Part shown: in pieces, positions 8,167-14,360 of the stretch
Position numbering within the stretch: the first letter of the stretch is position 1
Layout of the letters: each line of letters starts with the position of its first letter
NCBI RefSeq assembly: GCF_022414575.1
Contig: NZ_JADWYQ010000020.1
Location: forward strand, 1 to 64,000
Direction of reading: 5' to 3'
Origin: Streptomyces sp. MUM 178J
GTDB taxonomy: Bacteria > Actinomycetota > Actinomycetes > Streptomycetales > Streptomycetaceae
DNA length: 64,000 nt
Notes under the pieces: model-generated
The model's database searches: none
Told to the model about the DNA's origin: nothing
Seen by the model: only the letters and a program-made list of their open reading frames with translations
Translations under genes and position numbers: made by a program

Positions 8167-8508
8167 TCAGCAGGCCGCCCAGGGGACGCGGCACGCTCGG
8201 CACGCGTCCCCTTCGGGGCACAGGGCCAGAAGGACGCCCTTGCGCAGGGAGCGCCAGACGCGCAGGGAGCAGGTGAAGCTCAGCCGCAACTCGACCGGTC
8301 TGCGGGCACCCGGGTCCTGGCCGGGCTGCTCGTACGCCCACTGCTCGGCGAGGTAGTCGCAGCTGTCGTCGTCCGGCGGGACGGGCGTCTCGGACCAGCG
8401 GACGATGCGGGCGTGGCGGGCGCGCGCCACGGACTTGACGGACTCTCTGACCCAGGCCATACCGTCCTCGTCCGCATACAGCTCAAGCAGGAGCTTCCGT
8501 TTCCTCAT
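8167..8508 (-). CDS. Hypothetical protein with Cys-rich C-terminus
   Basis: A 113-residue protein I do not recognise. It begins MRKRKLLLELYADEDGMAWVRES, is charged through the middle, and ends with five cysteines in about 18 residues (CPEGDACRACRVPWAAC), which could bind a metal. ATG at 8508 is chosen over an upstream in-frame start at 8550 that would run into the palindrome at 8528-8571. That palindrome lies 20 nt before the start and may be its control region or simply a block boundary. Confidence 0.6.
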   Translation of the reverse strand: MRKRKLLLELYADEDGMAWVRESVKSVARARHARIVRWSETPVPPDDDSCDYLAEQWAYEQPGQDPGARRPVELRLSFTCSLRVWRSLRKGVLLALCPEGDACRACRVPWAAC

Positions 8509-8527
8509 CCGGCACACCGTAGGCGTC

Positions 8528-8571
8528 CTGGACACTGCCCGTACACCCAAATTTGTACGGGTGCTGTCCAG
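8528..8571. repeat. Palindromic element, copy A
   Basis: A 44-bp imperfect palindrome. The outer arms CTGGACA/TGTCCAG are perfect and the inner arms CCCGTACA/TGTACGGG are perfect, with a 3-nt mismatched bubble between them and a CCCAAATT loop. It is related to elements at 9287, 10641 and 11489, and the CC-rich side of the loop lies on the same strand in all four. Confidence 0.85.
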
Positions 8572-8632
8572 CCAAGCCCTCGTGTGGACTCCGAACGCGA
8601 GCGGGGCGGGACCGCCGCTCGCAGCTCTTTGG

Positions 8633-9061
8633 TCAGCAGCTAATAAATGCGCTTCCTGACTCCTTGTAGACGGTCCGGCCGGTCGAACGGTCCTTCACCA
8701 TTCCCAGCGAGTGGTACAGGCCAGACTTGGTGCAGTCGATGCTCACCGGAATCGCACCACCGGTTACGATCGACGGTGGATACCTGCATTCACCTTTCAC
8801 CGGAACCCAGCCCGGAGCGGGGAAAGGCACCCAGACCTCCAGCCAGACGCAGACCTTCGATGCGTTCGAGTAGCCCACCTTCCCGTAGATCTTCCCGCGG
8901 GACTTAGTGGGCAGATACGGGCGGGGTTCGTTCGTGGCCATGGCGATGGCGTCCGTTTCGGCAACCGCGCCCTTGTCCGACGCGGCAGCGGTTCCCGTAC
9001 TGAGGAACGAGGCCGTGAGCCCGGCGGCCATGAGGACTGCGAACGATTTCCGACAGTTCAT
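8633..9061 (-). CDS. Small secreted protein with four cysteines
   Basis: A 142-residue protein with a Sec signal peptide: basic MNCRK, hydrophobic SFAVLMAAGLTASFLSTGT and a likely AAA-S cleavage near residue 28. The mature part of about 115 residues has four cysteines (KVC, GEC, IDC, ISC), suggesting two disulfides, and no domain I recognise. ATG at 9061 is chosen because AAAGG stands just upstream; a GTG at 9076 has no such site. It is divergent from another small secreted protein at 9472 and is bounded by palindromes A and B. Secreted disulfide proteins of this kind can be inhibitors or surface proteins, but nothing decides this. Confidence 0.75.
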   Translation of the reverse strand: MNCRKSFAVLMAAGLTASFLSTGTAAASDKGAVAETDAIAMATNEPRPYLPTKSRGKIYGKVGYSNASKVCVWLEVWVPFPAPGWVPVKGECRYPPSIVTGGAIPVSIDCTKSGLYHSLGMVKDRSTGRTVYKESGSAFISC

Positions 9062-9286
9062 GTGAACCTTTCGCACGGAGGGTGTCAGGGGCGTTTCCTC
9101 CGACCCTTATGGGACGGATGGCATAGCGCCCCAGGCGCTTCTTGCGTCTTCGGCTGCCCATGCGCAGCCCGTGGCGGAGAAGTTAGCGAGCAGAAAATCA
9201 AGCGAGAAGGGTCAGCGTGCACAGCGACCAGGGGCGACGGTCTCGTTCTGCACACTGACGGCCCGACAGCACCGGGAGGGCGCGCG

Positions 9287-9320
9287 GCCGGACACGGCCC
9301 GTACACCGAATCTGCACGGG
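9287..9320. repeat. Palindromic element, copy B, in the 9062-9471 intergenic region
   Basis: The left half (9287-9311) is identical over 25 bp to copy C at 10641-10665. The inner arms CCCGTACA and TGCACGGG pair with one mismatch around a CCGAATC loop; the outer right arm is absent. The rest of this 410-nt divergent gap holds the promoter at 9389 and otherwise nothing I can name. Confidence 0.85.
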
Positions 9321-9388
9321 AGAGAGGTGGGTCGGATTCCCTAGCCCACCACAACCGAAACACAACAAAAGGGATTCCAGCCCCACGA

Positions 9389-9417
9389 TTGGCTGAGATT
9401 CTTCTCGGATTTAAAAA
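9389..9417 (+). promoter_or_regulatory. Candidate promoter of the secreted protein gene at 9472
   Basis: TTGGCT (9389-9394) and TAAAAA (9412-9417) with a 17-nt spacer, in the most AT-rich part of the gap and about 55 nt before the start codon. Confidence 0.5.
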
Positions 9418-9471
9418 CAGTGATCCTTTAGCGTCCCAACAGAAAGCACCCAAAACGCGAAGGAATCCAAG

Positions 9472-9885
9472 GTGACGTTTCGTTCGAAGGTGGCAGCGCT
9501 CGCATCGTGCGCGGCCCTGTTGATGTCAGCTGCAGGAACGGCAGCCGCCGCTTCTCCCGACCCCGCTCCGACACGAGCTCAGTACCAGACGTGCGGGCAA
9601 ACCACCAACGGGACCCTTTGTCTCCACTCACCGGACTTTTCAAAGACGGGGGATTACACGACTGAGTACTGCCGCCACAGAGGTAAAGGAAGCATCACCG
9701 TACGCTTCGGCTACCAGATAAGAGGCAGCGACTATGTGCGGGATGGATACGACCACCAGTTCGTATCCGCAGGCTACTGCGCAGCCTTCACGAGGACCCT
9801 CAACAGCGTAAAGTCGGGAGGCCAGATACGTGGCATCATGAAGTCCGACGGGAAAGTCTACGTAACGAAGTGGAAGGGTCTCTAA
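9472..9885 (+). CDS. Small secreted protein with four mature cysteines
   Basis: A 137-residue protein starting with GTG at 9472, with AGGA 7 nt upstream. The signal peptide is MTFRSKVAALASCAALLMSA followed by AGTAAAA, with cleavage near residue 27. The mature part has four cysteines (QTC, TLC, EYC, GYC) and many Gly, Tyr and Thr residues. I recognise no domain. Base composition is lower in GC than the backbone genes. The VanZ-like gene follows 30 nt later on the same strand, so the two may be co-transcribed. It forms a divergent pair with the gene at 8633-9061, which encodes a protein of the same type and size but without obvious sequence similarity. Confidence 0.75.
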   Translation: MTFRSKVAALASCAALLMSAAGTAAAASPDPAPTRAQYQTCGQTTNGTLCLHSPDFSKTGDYTTEYCRHRGKGSITVRFGYQIRGSDYVRDGYDHQFVSAGYCAAFTRTLNSVKSGGQIRGIMKSDGKVYVTKWKGL

Positions 9886-9915
9886 CCGTCAGCTGCTTCA
9901 TCTGAGGACGTCCAC

Positions 9916-10482
9916 ATGCTGCTTACCGCTGCCCATATGCCCCTTTACGCCATGCTAGCCATGCTGCTTTTGCTTGCGATATTCACCGCAGTAGGCCACT
10001 GGGTGGCCGTGGCGCGCCCGGATGGCGTTCGCCGGGTGACGTGGGTCGCAGGGGCCATGTGGCTGATCAGCGTGCTTGCCGTCACGCTCACGGGCGTTGG
10101 GCCGGACGTTGGCCAGGCCTCCCCTTGGTTCTCCGACGGCATCGCCACCCTCTCCGCCCCCGCCTCACAAGCGTCGGAGACGGAGAAGCAGATGGTGCTG
10201 ATGCAGTGGATGCTCAACGCTCTGCTCTTCACTCCCCTGGCCCCCGTTCTGTCGTTGGCACGGAAACGCCCCATCGCCGCCTGGCGGATGATGGCCGCAG
10301 CGCTGGCCATCTCGGTGGGCGTGGAGACGCTTCAGTGGGTACTCGCTGCCTCACGCGTGCCGGACGCGGAGGACGTGGTGTGCAATGTGCTTGGCGCGGC
10401 TGTCGGGATTGTCCTGGTGGCGGCCGTGCGCCGTGTGGTTGCCACCTACCGACGACCACGGTACGCAAGCACCACCCGCTGA
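9916..10482 (+). CDS. VanZ-like family membrane protein
   Basis: A 188-residue integral membrane protein with about four to five hydrophobic segments. The VanZ pattern is visible: LNALLFTPLAPVLSL after helix 2, then the charged helix ISVGVETLQWVL and RVPDAEDVVCNVLGAAVGI, where the Glu, Gln, Asp and Asn are the conserved polar residues. VanZ of enterococci gives low-level teicoplanin resistance; the activity of distant homologues is not known. ATG at 9916 has GAGGACG upstream. It is the second gene of the block bounded by palindromes B and C. Confidence 0.85.
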   Translation: MLLTAAHMPLYAMLAMLLLLAIFTAVGHWVAVARPDGVRRVTWVAGAMWLISVLAVTLTGVGPDVGQASPWFSDGIATLSAPASQASETEKQMVLMQWMLNALLFTPLAPVLSLARKRPIAAWRMMAAALAISVGVETLQWVLAASRVPDAEDVVCNVLGAAVGIVLVAAVRRVVATYRRPRYASTTR

Positions 10483-10640
10483 CAGGCGCGCGGTGTGCAT
10501 GTTGCTGACGCCGCGCTCACCGTCCGGCCCGCACGTGAGGCGGCCCATCGGCTCAACTGGTCCCGCTGGCGACGCCGCCACCAGGCCCGCTCCCAAGCCA
10601 GCCGCTACCAGCGACAAGCTACAGCTGGAGTACCAGGCAT

Positions 10641-10666
10641 GCCGGACACGGCCCGTACACCGAATT
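10641..10666. repeat. Palindromic element, copy C (left half only)
   Basis: Identical to copy B over 25 bp (10641-10665), but the right arm is missing and the sequence turns into the 3' end of the S1/SUKH gene, whose stop is only 4 nt away. The 15-nt core 10652-10666 recurs at 11489-11503 with one change. Confidence 0.85.
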
Positions 10667-10669
10667 CAC

Positions 10670-11464
10670 TTATCGGCTGAAGATCTCGAAGTTGGGTACA
10701 AAGCGGGACCTGTCCTGCGGGTCTGTGATGTCGTCGAGGTCCGTGAAGTAGATCGACCTCGACGTGCCTGCCACCACATCGAGGAGAAACCGGCTGCACA
10801 AGGCCGGATGAGCCTCCCAGAGGGGGCCGCGGCCCTCGTTGAGGAGGACGGTCCACTCTTCCGGTTCGAGGCCGGGTCGGACCAGCCAGTAGAGGAAGTG
10901 GCCAGAACCTTCCACGTACCCCCAGGGCACCAGCCGGACGTTGTCTTGCTGAAGTTCAGACGGCTTGGCCTCGCCCGCGCTCCAGAGTTCGGCGAGGATC
11001 TCCTCCCGCTCCGCAGCCTGGGCGACGAGGTCGTACATCTCATCTGGACAACCCGGCTCCAGCAGCCGGATCGTCCCCGCGAAGAGGCCGCCTCCGTACA
11101 TCTGGACGAGACGCCTGTAGTCGGCCGGCAAGGCGGTGCCCAGCGCCTCCTCCACAGCGGCCCACTCCACGGTTCGGCCGCCGACGGCAGGTGGCGGACA
11201 GAGGCGTGCCAGCGGCTCGGTGTGGCGCAGGCTCCGGGCCGTCCTGATGTCGCCGGGCAGGGCGCTGAGCCGTGGCGGGGTCCTGGAGGCGTCCAGCACT
11301 GCCACGCGCATGCGGTCGCCGACCGCGGCGCGGGGCGCATCCGACCACCACGAAGGGTGTTTGACCTGGTCGATGAACCCGTCGTGCCCTTCTATGTCGA
11401 CCACCGCCCCAACGGAGGCCACGGCCTTGACCACTACGTCGTACTCCTGGTGATCGGCAAACAT
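10670..11464 (-). CDS. S1-like/SUKH (SMI1-KNR4) fusion protein
   Basis: A 264-residue protein in two parts. Residues about 7-70 look like an S1/OB RNA-binding fold: EYDVVVKAVASVGAVVDI, then DGFIDQVKH and VGDRMRVAVLDASRTPPRLSAL, matching the strand order of S1 repeats. Residues about 95-250 match the SUKH superfamily (VEEALGTALPADYRRLVQMY, then GGGLF, VRLVPWGYVEGSGHFLYWLV). SUKH proteins are often immunity proteins of polymorphic toxin systems, but no toxin gene is adjacent. ATG at 11464 fits the domain start; longer in-frame starts would run through palindrome D. TAA at 10670-10672 lies against palindrome C. Confidence 0.75.
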   Translation of the reverse strand: MFADHQEYDVVVKAVASVGAVVDIEGHDGFIDQVKHPSWWSDAPRAAVGDRMRVAVLDASRTPPRLSALPGDIRTARSLRHTEPLARLCPPPAVGGRTVEWAAVEEALGTALPADYRRLVQMYGGGLFAGTIRLLEPGCPDEMYDLVAQAAEREEILAELWSAGEAKPSELQQDNVRLVPWGYVEGSGHFLYWLVRPGLEPEEWTVLLNEGRGPLWEAHPALCSRFLLDVVAGTSRSIYFTDLDDITDPQDRSRFVPNFEIFSR

Positions 11465-11488
11465 GGCGTCCACCCTGTCACCACGTAA

Positions 11489-11521
11489 CCCGTACGCCGA
11501 ATTTGTACGGGCGGTGTCCGG
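11489..11521. repeat. Palindromic element, copy D
   Basis: Inner arms CCCGTAC and GTACGGG flank a GCCGAATTT loop; the outer right arm CGGTGTCCGG is present and the outer left arm is absent. It is thus the mirror of copy C, which keeps only the left half. It lies in the 91-nt divergent gap between the S1/SUKH gene and the XRE regulator. Confidence 0.85.
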
Positions 11522-11528
11522 TCGAGCA

Positions 11529-11542
11529 CCCTGTGTACAGGG
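11529..11542 (+). promoter_or_regulatory. Palindrome upstream of the XRE regulator
   Basis: CCCTGT-GT-ACAGGG, a perfect 6+6 inverted repeat ending at the ribosome binding site of the XRE gene. It is a plausible autoregulatory operator. Confidence 0.45.
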
Positions 11543-11555
11543 AAGGGGGGTTGCC

Positions 11556-12383
11556 ATGCATGGGAAGCGAAATGGCAACAGGCCCAAGAGGATCACCTCT
11601 TGGCATCTGATCGGGGCTCAGCTCGCGGTGTTCCGGGCTGCGGCGAAGATGACGCAGGGCGGGTTGGCGAATCTGCTGGGGGTGAGTGAGGAGACGGTCG
11701 CGTCGATCGAGCAGGGGCGCAGGCCGCTGAAGATGGACCTGGCGGTCAAGCTGGACCATCTGCTGGACACGAAGCAGGCGTTGCAGACGGCGGTGGAGAA
11801 GGTGCCGACGCGGGAGAAGTTTCCCGCGTTCGTTCAGGACTTCATCCACCACGAGCAGGAGGCGCTGACGCTGCTGTCGTACGAGAACCAGGTCGTGCCG
11901 GGGCTCCTGCAGACTGAGGAATACGCGCGAGCAGTCTTCTGCTGCCTCTACCCGCCGCTGGACGAGGACCAGTTGAACGAGTGGGTTTCGGCCAGGTTGG
12001 AGAGGCAGAAGGTTCTGGCGCGTAAGCCGCCGCTTATGGCCAACTTTGTGCTTGAGGAGTCGATCCTGTACCGACCCATCGGTGGCCGCGACGTGTTGCG
12101 CAGGCAGATCCGTCATCTGCGGGAGTACGCCGAGCTGCCTTCACTCGGGTTGCAGATCATGCCGACCGGCCGAGAGCCGCATGCCGCTCTCGACGGCCCC
12201 ATCGTGCTGTTGGAGACGTCCGAGCACGATCACCTGGCCTACATTGAGGGACAACGGGTCAGCTTCCTCATTGATGACCTGGACGAGGTCAGCGTGCTCC
12301 AGCAGAAGTATGGGATGCTGCGTTCGCAGGCCCTCTCACCCGAGGAGAGCATGCGTCTGCTGGACGAGCTGCTAGGAGAATGA
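11556..12383 (+). CDS. XRE family (DUF5753) transcriptional regulator
   Basis: A 275-residue regulator with an N-terminal XRE helix-turn-helix at about residues 15-75 (IGAQLAVFRAAAKMTQGGLANLLGVSEETVASIEQGRR) and a C-terminal DUF5753 ligand-sensing-type domain (YENQVVPGLLQTEEYARAV, later YRPIGGRDVLRRQIRHL). Such regulators in Streptomyces are normally paired with a DUF397 protein, as here; characterised pairs (WhiJ-like, Scr1/Scr2) affect development or antibiotic output. ATG at 11556 is preceded by GGAAGGGGGG; an in-frame upstream start at 11463 would read through palindrome D. The stop overlaps the next gene. Confidence 0.9.
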   Translation: MHGKRNGNRPKRITSWHLIGAQLAVFRAAAKMTQGGLANLLGVSEETVASIEQGRRPLKMDLAVKLDHLLDTKQALQTAVEKVPTREKFPAFVQDFIHHEQEALTLLSYENQVVPGLLQTEEYARAVFCCLYPPLDEDQLNEWVSARLERQKVLARKPPLMANFVLEESILYRPIGGRDVLRRQIRHLREYAELPSLGLQIMPTGREPHAALDGPIVLLETSEHDHLAYIEGQRVSFLIDDLDEVSVLQQKYGMLRSQALSPEESMRLLDELLGE

Positions 12384-12649
12384 TGAACCGCGACGCAAGC
12401 ACCCGCCCCGGCATAGACATCCACTGGTTCAAGTCCAGCTACAGCGGCAGTGAGGGCGGCAACTGCGTCGAAGTGGCCTATGAGTGGCGCAAGTCCAGCT
12501 ACAGCGGCAGCCAAGGCGGCGACTGCGTCGAGGTTGCCGCCCACCCCGGCGCCGTCCACGTCCGGGACTCCAAGAACCCCGGCGGCCCCGTCCTCACCGT
12601 CTCCCCCGCCGCCTGGGTCTCTGCCGTCCGCGGAGTCGTCGTCCGTTGA
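12383..12649 (+). CDS. DUF397 protein with internal duplication
   Basis: An 88-residue DUF397 protein. The family core, W-x-K-S-S-Y-S-x-x-x-G-G-x-C-V-E-V-A, occurs twice in tandem (first W encoded at 12425, second at 12485), a 60-bp duplication, followed by the usual VHVRDSKNPGGPVLTV and AAWVSAV. The normal family has one copy. ATG at 12383 is preferred because AGGAG ends 4 nt upstream; ATG at 12380 overlaps the regulator stop and is also possible. It is translationally coupled to the XRE gene and is likely its partner. Confidence 0.9.
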   Translation: MNRDASTRPGIDIHWFKSSYSGSEGGNCVEVAYEWRKSSYSGSQGGDCVEVAAHPGAVHVRDSKNPGGPVLTVSPAAWVSAVRGVVVR

Positions 12650-12735
12650 TCGAGGTCGGGGGCGAGGACGAGAAGCTCGATGCGCGGCTCAGCGATGAAC
12701 TGGACGCGTTCAACCGCCTCTTCAAGCAGCTCTGA
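12646..12735 (+). pseudogene. Possible remnant of a GNAT acetyltransferase N-terminus
   Basis: A 29-residue frame (IEVGGEDEKLDARLSDELDA, then FN) resembles the first strand and helix of a class of GNATs, but stops where the family goes on for 100+ residues. It overlaps the DUF397 stop. It could be chance; similarity is by eye only. Confidence 0.35.
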
Positions 12736-12757
12736 CCGGCTCGGTCAGAGAGAGACG

Positions 12758-14110
12758 TCAGAAACCGCCGCCCGCGTCGAAGCCGCCGAAGCCGCCTCCG
12801 CCGAAGTCTCCGCCGCCGCCCCAGTCGCCTCCGCCGCCGAAGTCACCGGAGTCGAAGTCCGCGCCGGAGTAGTCGCCGCCGGTGAACTCGCCGCCGCCGT
12901 ACTCGGCGGCATACGCGGGGGTGGCGAGCATATGGCCGAGCATGGTGCCCATCAGCAGGCCGGGAAGCAGCCCGCCGCCGAAGTAGCCGCCGGCCCAGGG
13001 GCCGTACGCCGGGCCCGCCTCCCAGTACGGGCGGCGGCCGGATTCGGTCTCGACCGTGCGGGCCATGGGCTCCTGGCCGTCTTCCAGGCGGGCCGCGTCC
13101 GCCGCGCAGACGGGGATCTGGCGCGGGGAGCCGCCTGCCGGGCTCCACATGGCGTCCGCGGCCGCCGGGCCGTGACGGGGGTCGAAGAAGCAGGGCGGAC
13201 GGCGGTCCGGGATCGACTCGCCCGTCCGGCGGGCGTCCAGGACCGCGAGCGAGTAGCGGCCGTCTTCGAGCTCCTGGGTGACCGCCTTGACGTCGTGCGG
13301 GCGCTCGGCCGCGCCCATCAGCGACTTGGCCTTGTCGTACGAGTCGAGTGCGCGCTCGTAGTCGGAACGCATCGCGTCGTCCGCGCCCTTCTCGGAGGGG
13401 TGGAAGTCCAGCCGGTCGAGCTCCTCGCCGTACGAGGTGATGTCCTCGTCCACGACGACCCGCAGCTTCTCGAGGGCCGCCCGCTCCTCCTCCGCCTTGC
13501 GGCGGCGGTTGCGGCGCACGATCGCGTACGCGCCCGCGCCGCCTGCCGCGGCGACCGTGCCGAGCACGATCAGCGAGGTGCCGCTCGGGCCCTCGGGGGC
13601 GCCGCCCGTGCCGTCCCAGCCGGCGGGTGCGGTGCCGCGGACCTGCGGCAGGGCCTGGTCGACGAAGTTGTTGAGCTGGGTGACGGCGTCGGCGCCCGGC
13701 GGGGTCTTGACCGCGGTCACCAGGTTCCGTACGGCGTCGTTGGACATCACGCTGCTGTCCGCGCCCGCGTTGAAGCCGTCGCCGAGGCGGATGGCGTACA
13801 GGCCGGTGATTCCGGTCTGGGTGCGGAGATCGCGCAGGACGGTGTCCTCGGGGAACTCCTCGCCCTCCGGCAGGACGGCCACGAAGACGGGCTTGTCCGC
13901 GTCGAGGATCTTCTCCGCCAGTGCGTCCGCCTCAGCGGTGGACAGCTGGTCGGAGGCGCGTGGGTCCACATAGACCGGGCCCCGCTTCAGGGCGTCGGCC
14001 GCGTCGGGGATTCCCTGGGCTCGCGCTCCGGCGCCGGCGGCCAGGACGAGCAGCACGGAGAGCGCCAGCGCCGCGAGGGCCGACAGGAGTGAAAACGGCC
14101 TCGTCTTCAT
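12758..14110 (-). CDS. TPM-like membrane protein with Gly-rich C-terminus
   Basis: A 450-residue protein: signal peptide (MKTRPFSLLSALAALALSVLL), an extracytoplasmic domain of about 130 residues with the TPM/repair-type pattern (LSTAEADALAEKIL, KPVFVAVLP), one transmembrane segment near residues 178-200 (SGTSLIVLGTVAAAGGAGAYAI), then a cytoplasmic region with coiled-coil character (RRNRRRKAEEERAALEKLRV). The last 60 residues are Gly/Asp/Phe-rich (GGGGDWGGGGDFGGGGF), like C-termini of TPM-domain proteins. The function in Streptomyces is unknown. ATG at 14110 is the only sensible start. It is 60 nt from the terminator at 14171 and appears monocistronic. Confidence 0.75.
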   Translation of the reverse strand: MKTRPFSLLSALAALALSVLLVLAAGAGARAQGIPDAADALKRGPVYVDPRASDQLSTAEADALAEKILDADKPVFVAVLPEGEEFPEDTVLRDLRTQTGITGLYAIRLGDGFNAGADSSVMSNDAVRNLVTAVKTPPGADAVTQLNNFVDQALPQVRGTAPAGWDGTGGAPEGPSGTSLIVLGTVAAAGGAGAYAIVRRNRRRKAEEERAALEKLRVVVDEDITSYGEELDRLDFHPSEKGADDAMRSDYERALDSYDKAKSLMGAAERPHDVKAVTQELEDGRYSLAVLDARRTGESIPDRRPPCFFDPRHGPAAADAMWSPAGGSPRQIPVCAADAARLEDGQEPMARTVETESGRRPYWEAGPAYGPWAGGYFGGGLLPGLLMGTMLGHMLATPAYAAEYGGGEFTGGDYSGADFDSGDFGGGGDWGGGGDFGGGGFGGFDAGGGF

Positions 14111-14170
14111 ACATCGACGCTACCTGAAGCGGGGCGTAAGTGACGAGGACGGATGTCAGGGACATGCGAC

Positions 14171-14202
14171 CTGTGCCGCCGCTCCGGAGAGCGGCGGCAC
14201 AG
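14171..14202. terminator. Strong hairpin between the TPM gene and cimA
   Basis: A perfect 14-bp stem (CTGTGCCGCCGCTC and its complement) around a CGGA loop. It lies downstream of cimA on the reverse strand after the tandem repeats and would terminate cimA transcription before the TPM gene. Confidence 0.75.
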
Positions 14203-14215
14203 CGTCGTCGTCCCG

Positions 14216-14360
14216 CCGGCCCGGCACCGTCACTCGGCCGGCCCGGCAGCGTCACTCGGCCGGCTCGGCACCTCGTCCGGTCGGCCCGACGTCGTCGTCC
14301 GGCCGACTCGACACCGTCGTCCGGCCGATTCGACGCTGTCATTCGGCCGGCTCGACACCC
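14216..14360. repeat. 22-bp tandem repeat running into the cimA stop codon
   Basis: Six consecutive units of 21-22 bp start at 14216, 14238, 14260, 14281, 14303 and 14325, with a seventh partial unit from 14347. Units share CCGGCYCGGCACCGTC-type sequence and diverge by several bases. The array crosses the cimA stop at 14339-14341 and enters the last codons of the gene. Confidence 0.85.

Noticed and set aside
9326-9350. A tRNA T-arm-like hairpin (GGTGGG/CCCACC) next to palindrome B
   Set aside because: Only about 25 nt with no acceptor, anticodon or D arm; too little for a tRNA or a convincing tRNA-derived attachment site.
9085-9453. A 122-codon reverse frame in the divergent intergenic region
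   Set aside because: It runs through palindrome B and the predicted promoter, lacks a ribosome binding site and has no recognisable domain.
14216-14360. Tandem repeats that might be taken for a CRISPR array
   Set aside because: Units are contiguous with no spacers and no cas genes are present.
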